DNA of 64,000 nt from Physcomitrium patens (Eukaryota; Streptophyta; Bryopsida; Funariales; Funariaceae), in NCBI RefSeq assembly GCF_000002425.4, contig NC_037267.1:13027017-13091016 (forward strand). The letters are read 5' to 3'. The translations under genes and the position numbers were made by a program. Below are positions 1-11,450 of the stretch, in pieces. Numbering within the stretch: the stretch's first letter is position 1; every line of letters starts with the position of its first letter. The notes under the pieces are model-generated. The model searched no databases. It was not told where the DNA came from and was given only the letters and a program-made list of their open reading frames with translations.

Positions 1-2900
1 GCCTCTATTTGTACAGAGCCTGATCGATTTTGCGAGGTCTCATTACATACCAAGGAATTGTGACTGTAAATAATTCATAGATTCTTAAGTTGGGATTTTT
101 TCGCGTTTGGTTTTGACTCTCAGATTGATTGGCAAAAGTGGAGAGATTATTCAGGAGAAGGACAATCTGGACCGTATCTTTGCGAAGCTAGAGGATCCTA
201 CTCATGGATTTGTTCAACATTCTTGCTCTGAACCTCGCATCATGCACTTATGGTGCTTCAGAGTCATACCAGTCTTTGACACGCTTGTCAGAACCTGTTC
301 ACTGACAACTCCATGTACTTCTAAAAATACCGATATCATTCTTCCAAACTAGTGCTTCACTTTTTTCATTCCACAGTAGTTGGTGGGTGGTATAATACGG
401 GGTTTCGAACATGGCCTTTTTGGGTGATATTTCACCCATGATGCAAGATTGAAGTGTCCTGTGGTATTTCAAAATACCACTTAATATGTCCCCAATGAAT
501 TTGAAATTGAAATATCAAAAATGAGGTGGGTCAAATATCAAAAACCACTTTGTTTGTTTTGTCTCAGCTCTCCTCTTTTTGACTCCATACAAGGGATAAT
601 GAAATTTGAATTAGGGGGTAATATCAAGGGTGATAAAGTTTGAACAATGATATTTTGGATTCGATATTATGAATGGTACTGGAAATAGCAGGTGCAGCAA
701 AAGTGCCATGTTTGAAATCTTCTAATAGGAATGTTTTTAGCAAGGACATCATCAAATAAAAAACTTCCACATGTGTTTCTCAATGAACTTTTTCAAGGGA
801 TGATAAAGAATAAATTATTCTAACAAAAAAAAAAAAAAAAAAAAAAACCATTGCAAGGAGACAGAATGTTGCAAAGCAATCTCCTCTCATGTTATCTAGT
901 GAATAGAAAAAAGAAACTACTTTTATGAACAATTTGGTGGATATTAGATGTATGTTCTATACTTTGTGTACGATGAGGCATTGCTTGAAAAGAGATCTTC
1001 ATTAAGCAATTTGGATTTTTATTTTTATTTTTTGTTCTTTTCTACACTCCTTGCCTTTATTAAGTTGCAAAGTTGACTAATTGATTAGTAGTAGGATTTT
1101 AAGATTATCCATATGGTCTTATAACTTTTTAGATTTTACATAATGATCCATAAGATATGAAAAGAGAGACCATTTTTCTTTATGAATTTGTTTTAAGATT
1201 TTTTAAGCATTTTTTTTTCTCCTTGTTTGTCCATAAGTAATAGAAAAGTTTTGAAGGATATTCAAAAGAATATATAGAAGAAATCCATCTATTGCAATCT
1301 TCAAGCCTTTCAAATCATTGTAACATATATTGTATATTAGCATCATATTTGATATACATGTCATTAATAATTATTCTATTATCAATTAGTTTTTAAATTT
1401 TTTTAATATATATTTTCAAAATTAATATGAACTTGTTTTCTTTCAATGAGCTATAAAAAAAAAACTTGTCTTTTTGAATGTTGAGTATTCTCAAAGGAGT
1501 CATGCCACTTCAATCTTTTGTGCTATTGCTTCTGATAATTCATTGTTCTCTATGTAGACTTATAAATAATGCATTCTTTAGCATTATAGGCTTTTATTCC
1601 TACGTATAATATATTTTCCAATCCTTCATTATAAATCTGCCATAAATGATAAATTATACTTTACTAATATTATTACTAATTTTAGTATTATATATACTTA
1701 CTTTAAAAAAATTGGTGAAAAGTATTTCAAGAATAGATAGGAATAGTATGAAATTATATGTATAAGTATATATGTATATATAATACAAATAGAATATGTG
1801 AATGTGTGTACATGCATGTATGTGAACATGTGTAAGATTGTTGAAATAAAAAGTGATTTTATTTATAAAAAAGTGTATATAAACAAATATCTCTTTGGAC
1901 GTAAGCATAAACTATAAACTATATTAGAAATATTTGCAAATAATAATGATTTTTTTTCTATTTTAGACATATATTGTAATTGTGCTATACATAAAATGTA
2001 AAAAATTAAAGTTTTGTCACAATCATATTCTTGACTTCAGTTATTAGAAGAGGTAGAATTGACATGTAAAACAAACTTGAAGGAATGAAAATTATATTTT
2101 GAATATAGATTGATTTCCATAATAGCTTTTTTGCAAATATAGGCTTATGTTAGCAAAAATAAAATAATAACATGAACTTTGAAACTCAAAATTTGCCAAA
2201 TTTGCAATTAACATAGTAATAATATCTCCATACAAAACCAACTCGTCAAACACATCTCCAATTTGCCGCCAACTGTTATTCTAACATCATGAGTCATACA
2301 AACTCAAGAAAAACACTATTAACCTTTCAAAGATGCAAGAAGGGTTACAACCCAGTTTGAAGAAAAGATGTCACACCTCAAAGAGAGAGACACACATTGA
2401 AAACAGCATTTGGATTGAGAGCCGTGACCGTAGCATAGGATGAGATGACAAGGAATTCGGTCTCATTGCTGTACAGGTAGCACAGCATGGCAAATAGCTA
2501 CACAAAAAAAAAATCCATTTGTTGTGATACCATGAAGTGGTAACAATCAGAGCGCAACGCTGCAATTCACAAGCTCTCGGACACTCACCCCAGAAGAAAA
2601 TGTAACGGAAAATGAAGTAACACGATCAGAGTCTGCTTGAAAGCGGCCCTTCCAATGCTAGTCTCATCCATATCTTTAGCTCTTCTCCTCCAAAGGACAG
2701 GTGAGAAAGTAATAGGTGAGAGGACAGTAAAAATCCGCGACTGATCTCAAAGGGAATGCAAGTTTTCCTCCCTGACAACCAAAAGCAGCTGATTGACTGA
2801 TAGAAAGCGCTGCAGTGGCGGTACAAGACCACATGTATATCCCAAATGCTGGAAGATCACGAATGATTTATACGCTTCCAAGACTGTAGGCTCGTCTCTC
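1..2900. other. AT-rich flank, no gene recognised
   Basis: I see no coding region with family resemblance. A short open frame at 107-352 (+) resembles nothing I know. Two small perfect inverted repeats lie close together: 7-bp arms TGGGTGA/TCACCCA at about 421-438, and 9-bp arms GTGGTATTT/AAATACCAC at 461-480. An A-run lies near 823-847. The part from about 2.3 to 2.9 kb is richer in GC and is probably the 3' untranslated or downstream region of the minus-strand gene ending at 3005. Confidence 0.6.
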
Positions 2901-3004
2901 ATCGATCTATCAATGATCAGAAATCAGTTCATTTGCTACATAAAAAAATAAAAATAAAAAAAATAAAAAAAGGGTGAAAATTCACATCTACTACCTGCAC
3001 CTTT

Positions 3005-6000
3005 CTACCTTTCAACCACATGCTTTGGATGGTTCTGCTCATCGGCGTCGTTTGCTTCATCTTGCAGATTGAGTAGCAGCGAATGGCCTACTTTCAGGCT
3101 TGTGACGCGCACCGGCTTGCCGTTCATTCCCTCTGCGAGAAGAAGAAGAAAAACAATTTGAGTGTTCAATGCTCAAGGAGTTGCAGCAGCTGGCTACCAG
3201 AATATGGCTTCCCATCATTCCATTGTTCAGTGCGATGATATGGGTGGTTGCAAAAGGAAACGTACCTCCAGGAGTCACAAGACACACATTCTCTGAATTC
3301 TGCAACAAGACGCTGTGCCGTTGTCCCTCCACTTCCACTTCCACAAGCAGCAGCGGCCTTTGCTCAATTTTCACCCGCCCCACTAAGACTGTCCGAGATC
3401 GTCCCTGTGCGTCCACCACCAGCACTTGACTGCCGGTGTGAAGCTCAGACAGGTAGGAAGTGACGCCTCCGGCCATGCCAACATATGCGTGTACTGGGCC
3501 CTGCATTGGAACGAGAAAAGTGCGTCAACAGCCGACCAAACAAAGAAATCTAGTATATTGATGAAGATCCAAGGCGAGGAGGGGTAGACTTACAGCGTTT
3601 ACGCGAAAGGGACGGGAAGCGGTGGGGTCGATGTCTGAGCACTCTGAGTGCACCAAGAAGAGCGCTCTCGCAAATGAACCAACCTGCAAAAGTGGACAAA
3701 GCAGAATTCGTGACACAGTTCGAAAGCTCAAAAACCTACGATGCGAAGTCGTTGGGAATTTCAGGGTTGACGAAAGAGGAAGGACATGGGTTTAAGCAAG
3801 CTTACCAAGAGACCTTCTCCGGGTTGCAAGAGGTGGCAAAGATCAACAGTGACACGGTCTCCAAGCCCCACCGGCTCCACTGCCGTGACCATGGCGTTTA
3901 CCATCCTCACGCCCATGGTGGTCTCTTCCCTCTTTTTCAAATACGTCCCAAGTTGATAGATCTGCGAAGGGTCGTCTGTATGTAGAACAACGCCGTCTGT
4001 GCCCTTGCCGAGGGCCTCCAGATAAGTCCGGGCATCGCTGGTGCTGTTCACCACGGCGTACAGAGCTGTACTACTGTTCAAAAATGCTGCAACCATCCTC
4101 TCTGCCGCCGCAACCTGCATCAATAAACACCCGCAACACAAACTTGAGACTCAACATCTCCCTTACCACGCCACGTTCCAACAGCAGCATATTAATTGTG
4201 CGAAGACGCGCGAATTCTGAGCTGATAGACTTTATCACAAGAGATTATGATTCCGACCTGTGAATCGAGGGCACTCATGACCACAACTTCAGCCCGGCCC
4301 ATCAAAGAAGGAAGGTAATCAATCTGCTCGCCGGACGCAAACTCATGGCCCAATGCTGCCACTTGCCGATTGTGGGAATCCACGATCTGGCCGCCGTCCA
4401 GGTATAATGGCCGAATTTTTGCAAGCACTGTCAAACCAAGCAATCGACGCTGTTGGAGGAATTCGCAACGACAGGGTTTTTTCTTCAAAAGAAAAGAAAA
4501 ATGAAAAGAAAAGAAAACGACATGAAATGATGCAAATGGGTGAAGGAGCATACAAATCCAGTCGTCGGCGAGGTCTTTTGTATCAATTGTGAAGACAAAA
4601 GTCGTCCAGCCTGTCTCAACGGCGGCCATCATGACATCCTTGCTGCTCGTCCACACCCAAACGGACTTAGCAGCCTTCTCCCGTGAGCCGATCCGGCCGC
4701 TTGCCACTCTGTCCACCGACATCGACCTCGAGAAGGGATTTGTTTTAGGCACACACGTCTGCACCGTGAGAGCCTTCGAAACCGGCAAGCTGCTGCTATG
4801 GGGCAACCTAGGGGTTTTGGCCTCCTCCAGCCTCCTGTCCCTGGAGTACAGGGGCTCATGGTGATGAGAATCGCCAATGTTCCTGCTGCGCGGAATTTCG
4901 AAGATTGGCTCATCGACTGTAGTAGATAGTCTCAAGTCGTGGTTGGCCACGACTAAGGGTTCATCGATTCGGTTCCGGTCGAATTCGAAGCTAGGACGGC
5001 TCCGTGTGGTGCCAGTTGAGGCTATGGAGTCTTGCCGCCTCCACGACAATGGTCCCCCTCCTTGCATCAGGTCCTTCAGGTCCTGATTGTAGGTTGTGGA
5101 CGACATTGACGATCCTCTTAGCGAGGAATTGAAGGAGGAGTGCTTCGACAAGCTGGAGCCTGGTGCCGCAATAGCAAACTGGCGAACGTAGTCCACACCT
5201 CCCGAGTTACGGACGCGCGTGACGAAACACGTCAGGTTGTCGATAAAATACTTCCTATCTTGCTTCATTTTTCTGAGGATACCATGGCCGTGGATTCACT
5301 CAGCTTAACAGACTTTATGATATTCACAAGCCATGGCCGGCAATCAAGCAACCTTGAAAAAAGGGAAAGCGCTGGAAAGGGAGCAGGATGATTTCATCAT
5401 ACCTATCAAGAACGACATGATGAGCCCCGAATTTTTTGGCTTCTTCAACGACGATCATCTTTGGGTGAAGCCCTGGCTTCACATCTATCACTATCTGCAC
5501 CTGGGCCTTCTCGCAACACTCCTTGAGATCCTCGATATTTAACAACGCAAGACGCTTGCTGGAAAGCTCGTTTTCCAAGATCCTCCTATTGGCTCCGAGC
5601 CATGAATTCTCGTCCAGGCGGCATTTGTATCCCACTGTTGCGGAAAACGTCCACGCTTAACATCAGTGTGCCTCGTAACCTGCGACTGCGCTGACCAATC
5701 TCGCACACAACGGACTGGAAAATAAAACGCTAGTTCATAACCCTAAACCCTTGCACCGACAAAGCTGCGACCGAACACCTGAATACTTTAAACCTTCACA
5801 ACAAGAATCAATCCCAAGCACCTCGTCTTGTGTCTAATTTCTCTAACCTTGCGAGACATAATTCCAGCGTGTGACCCCAATAAATTCCATCGTCTCGAAG
5901 AACTTGAACACATCACCGCGCTCTGCGAAAAATGCTAATAGAAGCCGCTAATTCTAATCACAGCTACCTTCACGAAGCGCTGTGGATTACATCTAGGAGA

Positions 6001-6223
6001 TAAAGAGCAACTTACTGGGATTAAGGACGTGAGAAAGAATGCCCACGATACAAACCGTATCGCCTGGCCGAACCGCATTCATGAACGCCCAATTCAGAGC
6101 CTGTGTAGAGATATCCTTGTTGACATCCAACGCGACCAACACTACTCCCGGATGCATCTCCTGTTGTGGTCTCGGTTCCGACGCGCCGTCTTCCATCATC
6201 ACCTCCGCCTCCATCTCCGCCAT
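3005..6223 (-). CDS. Fusion protein: USP-like domain + archaeal-type 3-dehydroquinate synthase II
   Basis: Eight exons, read down the minus strand: 6223-6016, 5634-5403, 5272-4554, 4427-4258, 4114-3806, 3683-3594, 3500-3266 and 3132-3005 (TAG stop). All junctions are GT-AG and the phases add up to 696 aa. Residues about 26-180 form a USP-like fold (start VVLVALD, later HHVVLDRK and DRKYFIDNLT), like the N-terminal domain of plant receptor-like cytoplasmic kinases. I do not see the G-x2-G-x9-G ATP loop. Residues about 181-348 are a Ser/Arg-rich, probably disordered linker. Residues 349-696 form a full-length DHQS-II domain (KSVWVWTSSK, LGDRVTVDLC, GEGLLVGSFARALFLVHSEC, RPFRVNAGPVHAYV). Both domains are open in one frame within exon 3, so this is one gene. 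Archaeal DHQS-II makes dehydroquinate by an NAD-dependent route; the role of the plant homologues is not known to me. No plastid transit peptide is evident at the acidic N-terminus. A shorter plastid form starting inside exon 3 is possible. Confidence 0.85.
4428..4553 (-). other. In-frame intron 3 of the USP-DHQS gene (126 nt, no stop)
   Basis: The intron runs from donor GTATGCTCC to acceptor TTTGACAG. Its length is a multiple of three and it is open throughout, so retention would insert 42 residues at the start of the DHQS-II domain. Splicing it out gives exactly the residue spacing I expect for the family between the DDW and the YLDGGQIVD segments, so removal is the likely constitutive state. 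Confidence 0.75.
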
Positions 6224-8269
6224 AAAATTTCAACCGCTACAACTAGCAAACCATTCACTCTCTCCCTGACCCTTCGAAACTGTGCGTCGCCGTCGTCTGC
6301 GTGGAAACCAAAGTTTCCTTCGCGCTCCGCGGCTGGTTACTTCTCATCCTGATCGGGATAACAAGGAGACATCCTTGCAAGTCTCGCTCCCCCCGAATTC
6401 GATCCCTCCCATTCCTACACCCACCGCGACAACGAGTCACAACAATGCCTGAAAATTAGCGTAATGGTACGAGGATTCCCCTTCTACCGACAACACGGAT
6501 TTGCAACACAACAGTCCTGACTAACGAAAACCTGGATGCGACTCAAAGGTTGCGGGAGGCATCGGGAAACATCGCCTGTTCATTCGGGGCGGTTGCAAGG
6601 AACCAGCTCCTTCCCCCAGGACAAGCACCTTTTCACGTTCGGAGAGTTCGGCGCTGAGCGCGCAATACAAGGGTACCTTTTGATATGGGAAGCTCCAGAT
6701 CCCGCCGGACTAGCTACTGCTGGCACCGCTGAGTCCTTTCTGGGAGCACACAATCAACCAGCGCGTGGGCAAGCCTTCCTCGACCAGGAAAAAGGATTAC
6801 TCCTCGGCGTTAAGAATTTAGAATTGAAAATAATGCGTGCACATGAGGTGACTTGGTCAATCGCGAAGCGAGCTATGCTGCTTGACAATCCAATAGCGAT
6901 CATCTCGTGTCTCTTTTGCTAGCGGCGCGCATTTGAAGGTGGAAACAATAATAATACAACAACAATAATAAACTATTGCTACAAGAATGTCCCCAGACAA
7001 TCAAACTGGAGAGTTGCAGTGGCTTGACCCCCAAGGGAGCTGCAGTTCCTTGTCTCTTCGTCGACTGGGATAGCAAAATCAGAAACCAATCGGAATCCAA
7101 TTAGTTTTGCCTCCTCAACGAAATCTTCGGTCATTGATTAATTAATCCCCGGACGCTCAATGATTGGCGGTACAGACCGCTAATGAAGCTAGACTACACC
7201 ATTCGAGACCTGACTCTTGGCCCTCGATAAGATCACGTCCCCTACACCCGCGGCTCGATATGACAGAAACGTAGCTTTTCAGTTCGGTCGGTACACCCAC
7301 ATCCAAACCAACAGTCGTCGTGAACAGTGCTCATAGAGAGGAATGCCACTCGAGAGCCACATACTGAAGCGCGAGAAGGAAGAAGAAGAAGCGGGACCCG
7401 ATGATGGAACCACAGCATCTCCGATTACCCAATAGCGTGGTGCCCCTTCAAGTCAGGGGCTGCGTCGACGCAATTAGGAAAAGCCACGGAACAATTGTAG
7501 TGCAACCCCCCTAAGGGCACAACGGCATCTTTCCTGTTTGTGCTTGCTTGCCTGCTGGGTGGGGATCTCTGAGCTCGGAGCGCCCCTTCCACTGCCTCAC
7601 TCGCCCCACTTTTCCCCCTTCCTCCATCGCTCCAATCTTGTCCGGCATATCCATCACATATGCCTACCTCCGCAAGGAAACCTCCCCCCTGAATAAAGAA
7701 AATAAATCTCTCGGTTGCCACTAAATATGGCGCAGCCTCAATGAATTCCTGTGCCCATTTCACTGCTTAATTTGGCTTCCCTACGGCTGCGGTGGCAACC
7801 GCAGCAAATTAGAGAGTGTACCGAGTTCATCGCTTCCTCTTCTTCCATTTCCTTCCTTATTCCCGCACAATCGAATCTTGCAAATATGGGTGGGTGGTGG
7901 GGTGCCATTGCCACGTTGCTAGCGCCTCCGGAAACAGTTGAGATTCATCTTCTGTTGCATGTGGTGTCTCAACCTGCGCCAAAACATGGGCCGATGCTTT
8001 GTACTACTCTCTCCCCCTTTTCCTTCTTATTCTTATGCTTCTTTGCTTTTTTTGGTATCTTTTGATGCTTACTGCATCAAAAGATAAAATGTTTTGCAAA
8101 AGCACACCTGATCCCTTAAACCATGTTTTTGTCTTGCAATCCAATGCCACATTGAAAAATAAAAATAATCAGTTATTTATTATTACAAGGATGAGGTGTT
8201 GTTCCTCTCCTTATATCTATATGAAAGTGTTTGCCTTTGCTATCCATGGTCTACTATGAAAAATTATTT
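6224..8269. other. Upstream region of the USP-DHQS gene, no gene recognised
   Basis: This GC-richer stretch lies 5' of the minus-strand gene and probably holds its promoter and 5' untranslated sequence. Open frames at 6536-6922 (+) and 7425-7763 (-) show no motif or family resemblance. No tRNA or other RNA gene was seen. Confidence 0.5.
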
Positions 8270-9146
8270 CTTTTGTTTAAGTTTATTACACTTGATGTTT
8301 TCCTTTAGAGCTTTTATACATGCAAAAGAAGGGTCATCTTTTGCTATATATGCTATGTTGATTTTTCATGGTGGAAAGATATCAATTGGTATTTTTAGCT
8401 AGTATCAAGATTTCAAGGATGTTTTTGAAAAGAAGAAAGCAAATATTCTCTTTGTAATAAGTTGGATTATTATAGGCGTGAATCATTTTTTTTTAAACAA
8501 ATCAATTTAGTTGCATAGCAATTACACCTACTAAAGTCTGTATAAAGATCCATTTTGTGCTCCATGTGTCTTTTCTTGAGCCATTCAAGATAGTGGATAT
8601 ACTAAAAAGAAGTCAGATGTCATATCTTCTATAAGCAATTAATAATAATCAAGAATTTGAAATAGAAGAGGTAGCACTAAAATAGACTAGAATGCATCAT
8701 AAATTAGTAATAATATGATGTAATAAATGTACATGAAGACCATTCAATTTTTTAGTGCAATTATTAAGCTATTATAATTTTTATCAATATAAGATTATTG
8801 CTCCTTGTGGGACTCTCTCTTAAAAGAAGGAATTATGTTATGGACATAGTGACACTTAGAAACTTGTTTTGCAAGTTAGATACATATCTTGCAAGTTGGA
8901 CATGTATTAAATGCCATATAAAGTGTTGTCATGTTGTTTCTTAATTAGATAGTATATATAAAGATAATAACAAGGTCTTTTTTAACTATTATCAATTTCT
9001 ATCTTATTATTCTTGCCTTAATTTAAGAATCTTTAGTCTCTTCATATTTAACAATAGTCATTCTAGTTTCTATCTTATATCTATCTTTAAATGTCACAAT
9101 AGTGTTTTGCTTTCTTAGAGTTTTGTTATGATTTATGTTCTTAACA
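8270..9146 (+). mobile_element. Internally deleted Ty3/Gypsy chromovirus relic with 3' LTR
   Basis: The strand parallels the larger chromovirus at 39-45 kb in the same order. Positions 8270-8480 match the stretch before and into the reverse transcriptase N-terminus (YQDFKDVFEKK at 8404). The sequence then jumps to the integrase end and post-integrase region at about 8505-8700 (the HVS/EP box, then the chromodomain start). A polypurine-like AAAAGAAGGAATTA precedes an LTR opening TGTTATGGAC at 8836. That LTR ends near TTAACA at 9146 and shares the GTTAGATAGTATATATA-type core with the 39-kb LTRs. Frames are broken throughout. The edges are approximate, and the 5' end could lie further upstream. 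Confidence 0.7.
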
Positions 9147-9334
9147 CTTACTTCTCTATTTGTCTAAAATTGAAATTATTTATAATGTAAATTACATATT
9201 ATACTTCCAAAAACTTTGGTAATTTTTTTAAAAATACCATGAGACAACACTATCATTGTATAGTGTACTAAATGTTTTTACTTGCATTATAACCTCAAAT
9301 TTTTAGTGCAATTATTAAGCTATTATAATTTTTA
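8749..9334 (+). repeat. 35-bp exact direct repeat pair (8749-8783 and 9300-9334)
   Basis: The same 35 bases, with core AGTGCAATTATTAAGC, occur twice in direct orientation about 550 bp apart. One copy lies just 5' of the chromovirus relic's polypurine tract and the other beyond its LTR. The identity contrasts with the decay of the sequence between them. Confidence 0.85.
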
Positions 9335-10639
9335 GTATTTATCTTATTTACATATAAAGAATTATATAAGATATATATATATAGTTATAATAATAATAAT
9401 AATTATTATTATTATATATATATTGAATAATTAAATACAAATATTAGATTTACATACTATCATAGATTAATAAGATAGTTTTAAATAATTTTTTAAATAT
9501 AATAATAAAAAATTAAAATATTAATATTAATAAATATTTTAAATTATTTATTGGTATTTTAGATATTATAATTATATGAATAACTCTATAAAATATCAAT
9601 ATAAATATTAATCTTTAAATATTTTTAATCACAACAAGAATATGTAATATTAAATTACTATATGTAAATTATATTTTTTTTAATTTTTAAAATATTAATT
9701 TAATAAAATAAATTTTTATTTTTATAAATAAGATTTTATTTAATGAAATGTTTAAAATCTTCTTAGCCTTATAATTTAGTATAAGCATGTTTAACGTAGA
9801 CCTTAAGGCCTTGGTCTTAACTATAATGTATTATCAAGGTGCTCAAACCTACATGACACTAATACACTTGTTTCTTATTAGTTATTGGTTATGGTATATT
9901 TATTTTATAATAGTTGTTATACTTTTTAAAAAATTACTTTACCATGGTATTTAAAATTTCCAATTAGAATATAAGATATGAAAAGATCTTTTAATCTTAC
10001 TCCAATACACAATAATGGCATTTGTAAGTTGTTAAAAACCTTATTTTGGTAAAAAAATAAAATTCTATTTTCAAAATTATTAATTAAGTACAATTATATT
10101 CTATTACATATCTTTTATTTTTTATTTTGTTTTTAATCATGAATTAACTTAAGATAATTTTTTATTTTTGGAAGTAATACTTTTATAAAATTTGGTAAGT
10201 CTGGAACAACTTATTTTTGTTTACAATTTGTGTCTATGGAGTTTTAAAACTAATGAAGGTAATGGTACATCACTTATAGTTCATTGTAACATATATATAT
10301 ATATGTATATATATATATATTCAATATTTTACTTTATTTTACTTATATTACTAATAAATGAAACCTAAATTTTATATAATAAAGAAATAGCATCAAATAA
10401 TATAAGTATCATATGTTTGTATAAATATATATTGGTTTGTTCTGTCAATTTCTTTCCTTAATCTTTTTCTTCTATTTTATATTGAAATTTTAGAATTGTG
10501 TTTCACAGAAATTCCATGAGCAATGATCAGATACCTTACAGCTAATTCCACTGTTTGCATTCATATAATTAACCATATCTTAAAGAATTGAAAGTAACCA
10601 ACATACTTCAATCAATTAAATTAGAATTTTTTAAACTTT

Positions 10640-11450
10640 TTTAAAAAACAAACATATTCTTGATTTTGATACCCCAAATCTAAATATGCCAGCAATATCC
10701 CTCCTTCCTTGTCCCATATCCAAAAACAAAAGGACAAATAGAACTTCACTCGTAGCCCCTGATCGTATTCGTAACCAATAGGTTGACGAATACATACGCC
10801 CTCGAGATACAAACAATGCTACGATCCCCTGATGGCCACCCACGGTTGCCCCAAGCCCATTAATGCCTCGCCACCAAACATCCCGACCTATTACCGCCTA
10901 CATTTCTTCATTCGTCCATATTCATCGAGAATCAAGGTCAACCCTATATCTGTGAGAGTGGGGCCCATCACCACCTGTAGATGAAAAGAGCGAAACCACC
11001 TTAGGGATTTCAGGAGGAGGCTTGGCTAAATATGGAACGTGTCAAAAATGGAATTAAAACACGTGGGTTCAATCAAGGTTTCCATCTTGAGCGGGTCGGG
11101 TGAGGAGGAGAGGGTGACGTGGAGGGGGTGAAGGATGGGCCCCGAGATCTGGTGCGCATGTCGGGTCTCCAGAACCCGGGATTCGAATTGCCCCGTTATT
11201 TTTTCGATGGCTGGAAGGGAACGAGTCTCGTTCGCGTTCCCATTCGTTCCAATAGGGAACCCAAGTCTTGGACAGGATTTTCTGGACCCGTATTGATTTT
11301 AATTTTTTATACATTTAATTTATTTTCCACCCTCCGACGTGGCAATTTCTTTAGGTGCCTTTGTATAGGAATATTATGGCTTATTTTTCATGATTTTATG
11401 ATGCTCTTAATACTTATCCTTCGGAGATTTGGGTCCAAATGTTTATTTTA
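10640..11450. other. Gene-less GC-richer island
   Basis: An abrupt block of balanced base composition inside AT-rich DNA, of the kind that elsewhere in this window marks genes or promoters. It contains a G-box core CACGTG near 11060 and another ACGTG core near 11117. Open frames on both strands (10631-10843 and 11069-11314 minus, 11119-11451 plus) resemble nothing I know. It could be a regulatory island, an unrecognised short gene, a non-coding RNA locus or the remains of a gene. Confidence 0.4.

Noticed and set aside
3169..3985. Plus-strand open frames over the DHQS exons
   Set aside because: They are antisense shadows of well-supported minus-strand exons.
6536..6922. 128-codon plus-strand open frame upstream of the USP-DHQS gene
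   Set aside because: No motif, domain resemblance or splice context; it probably lies in promoter or UTR sequence.
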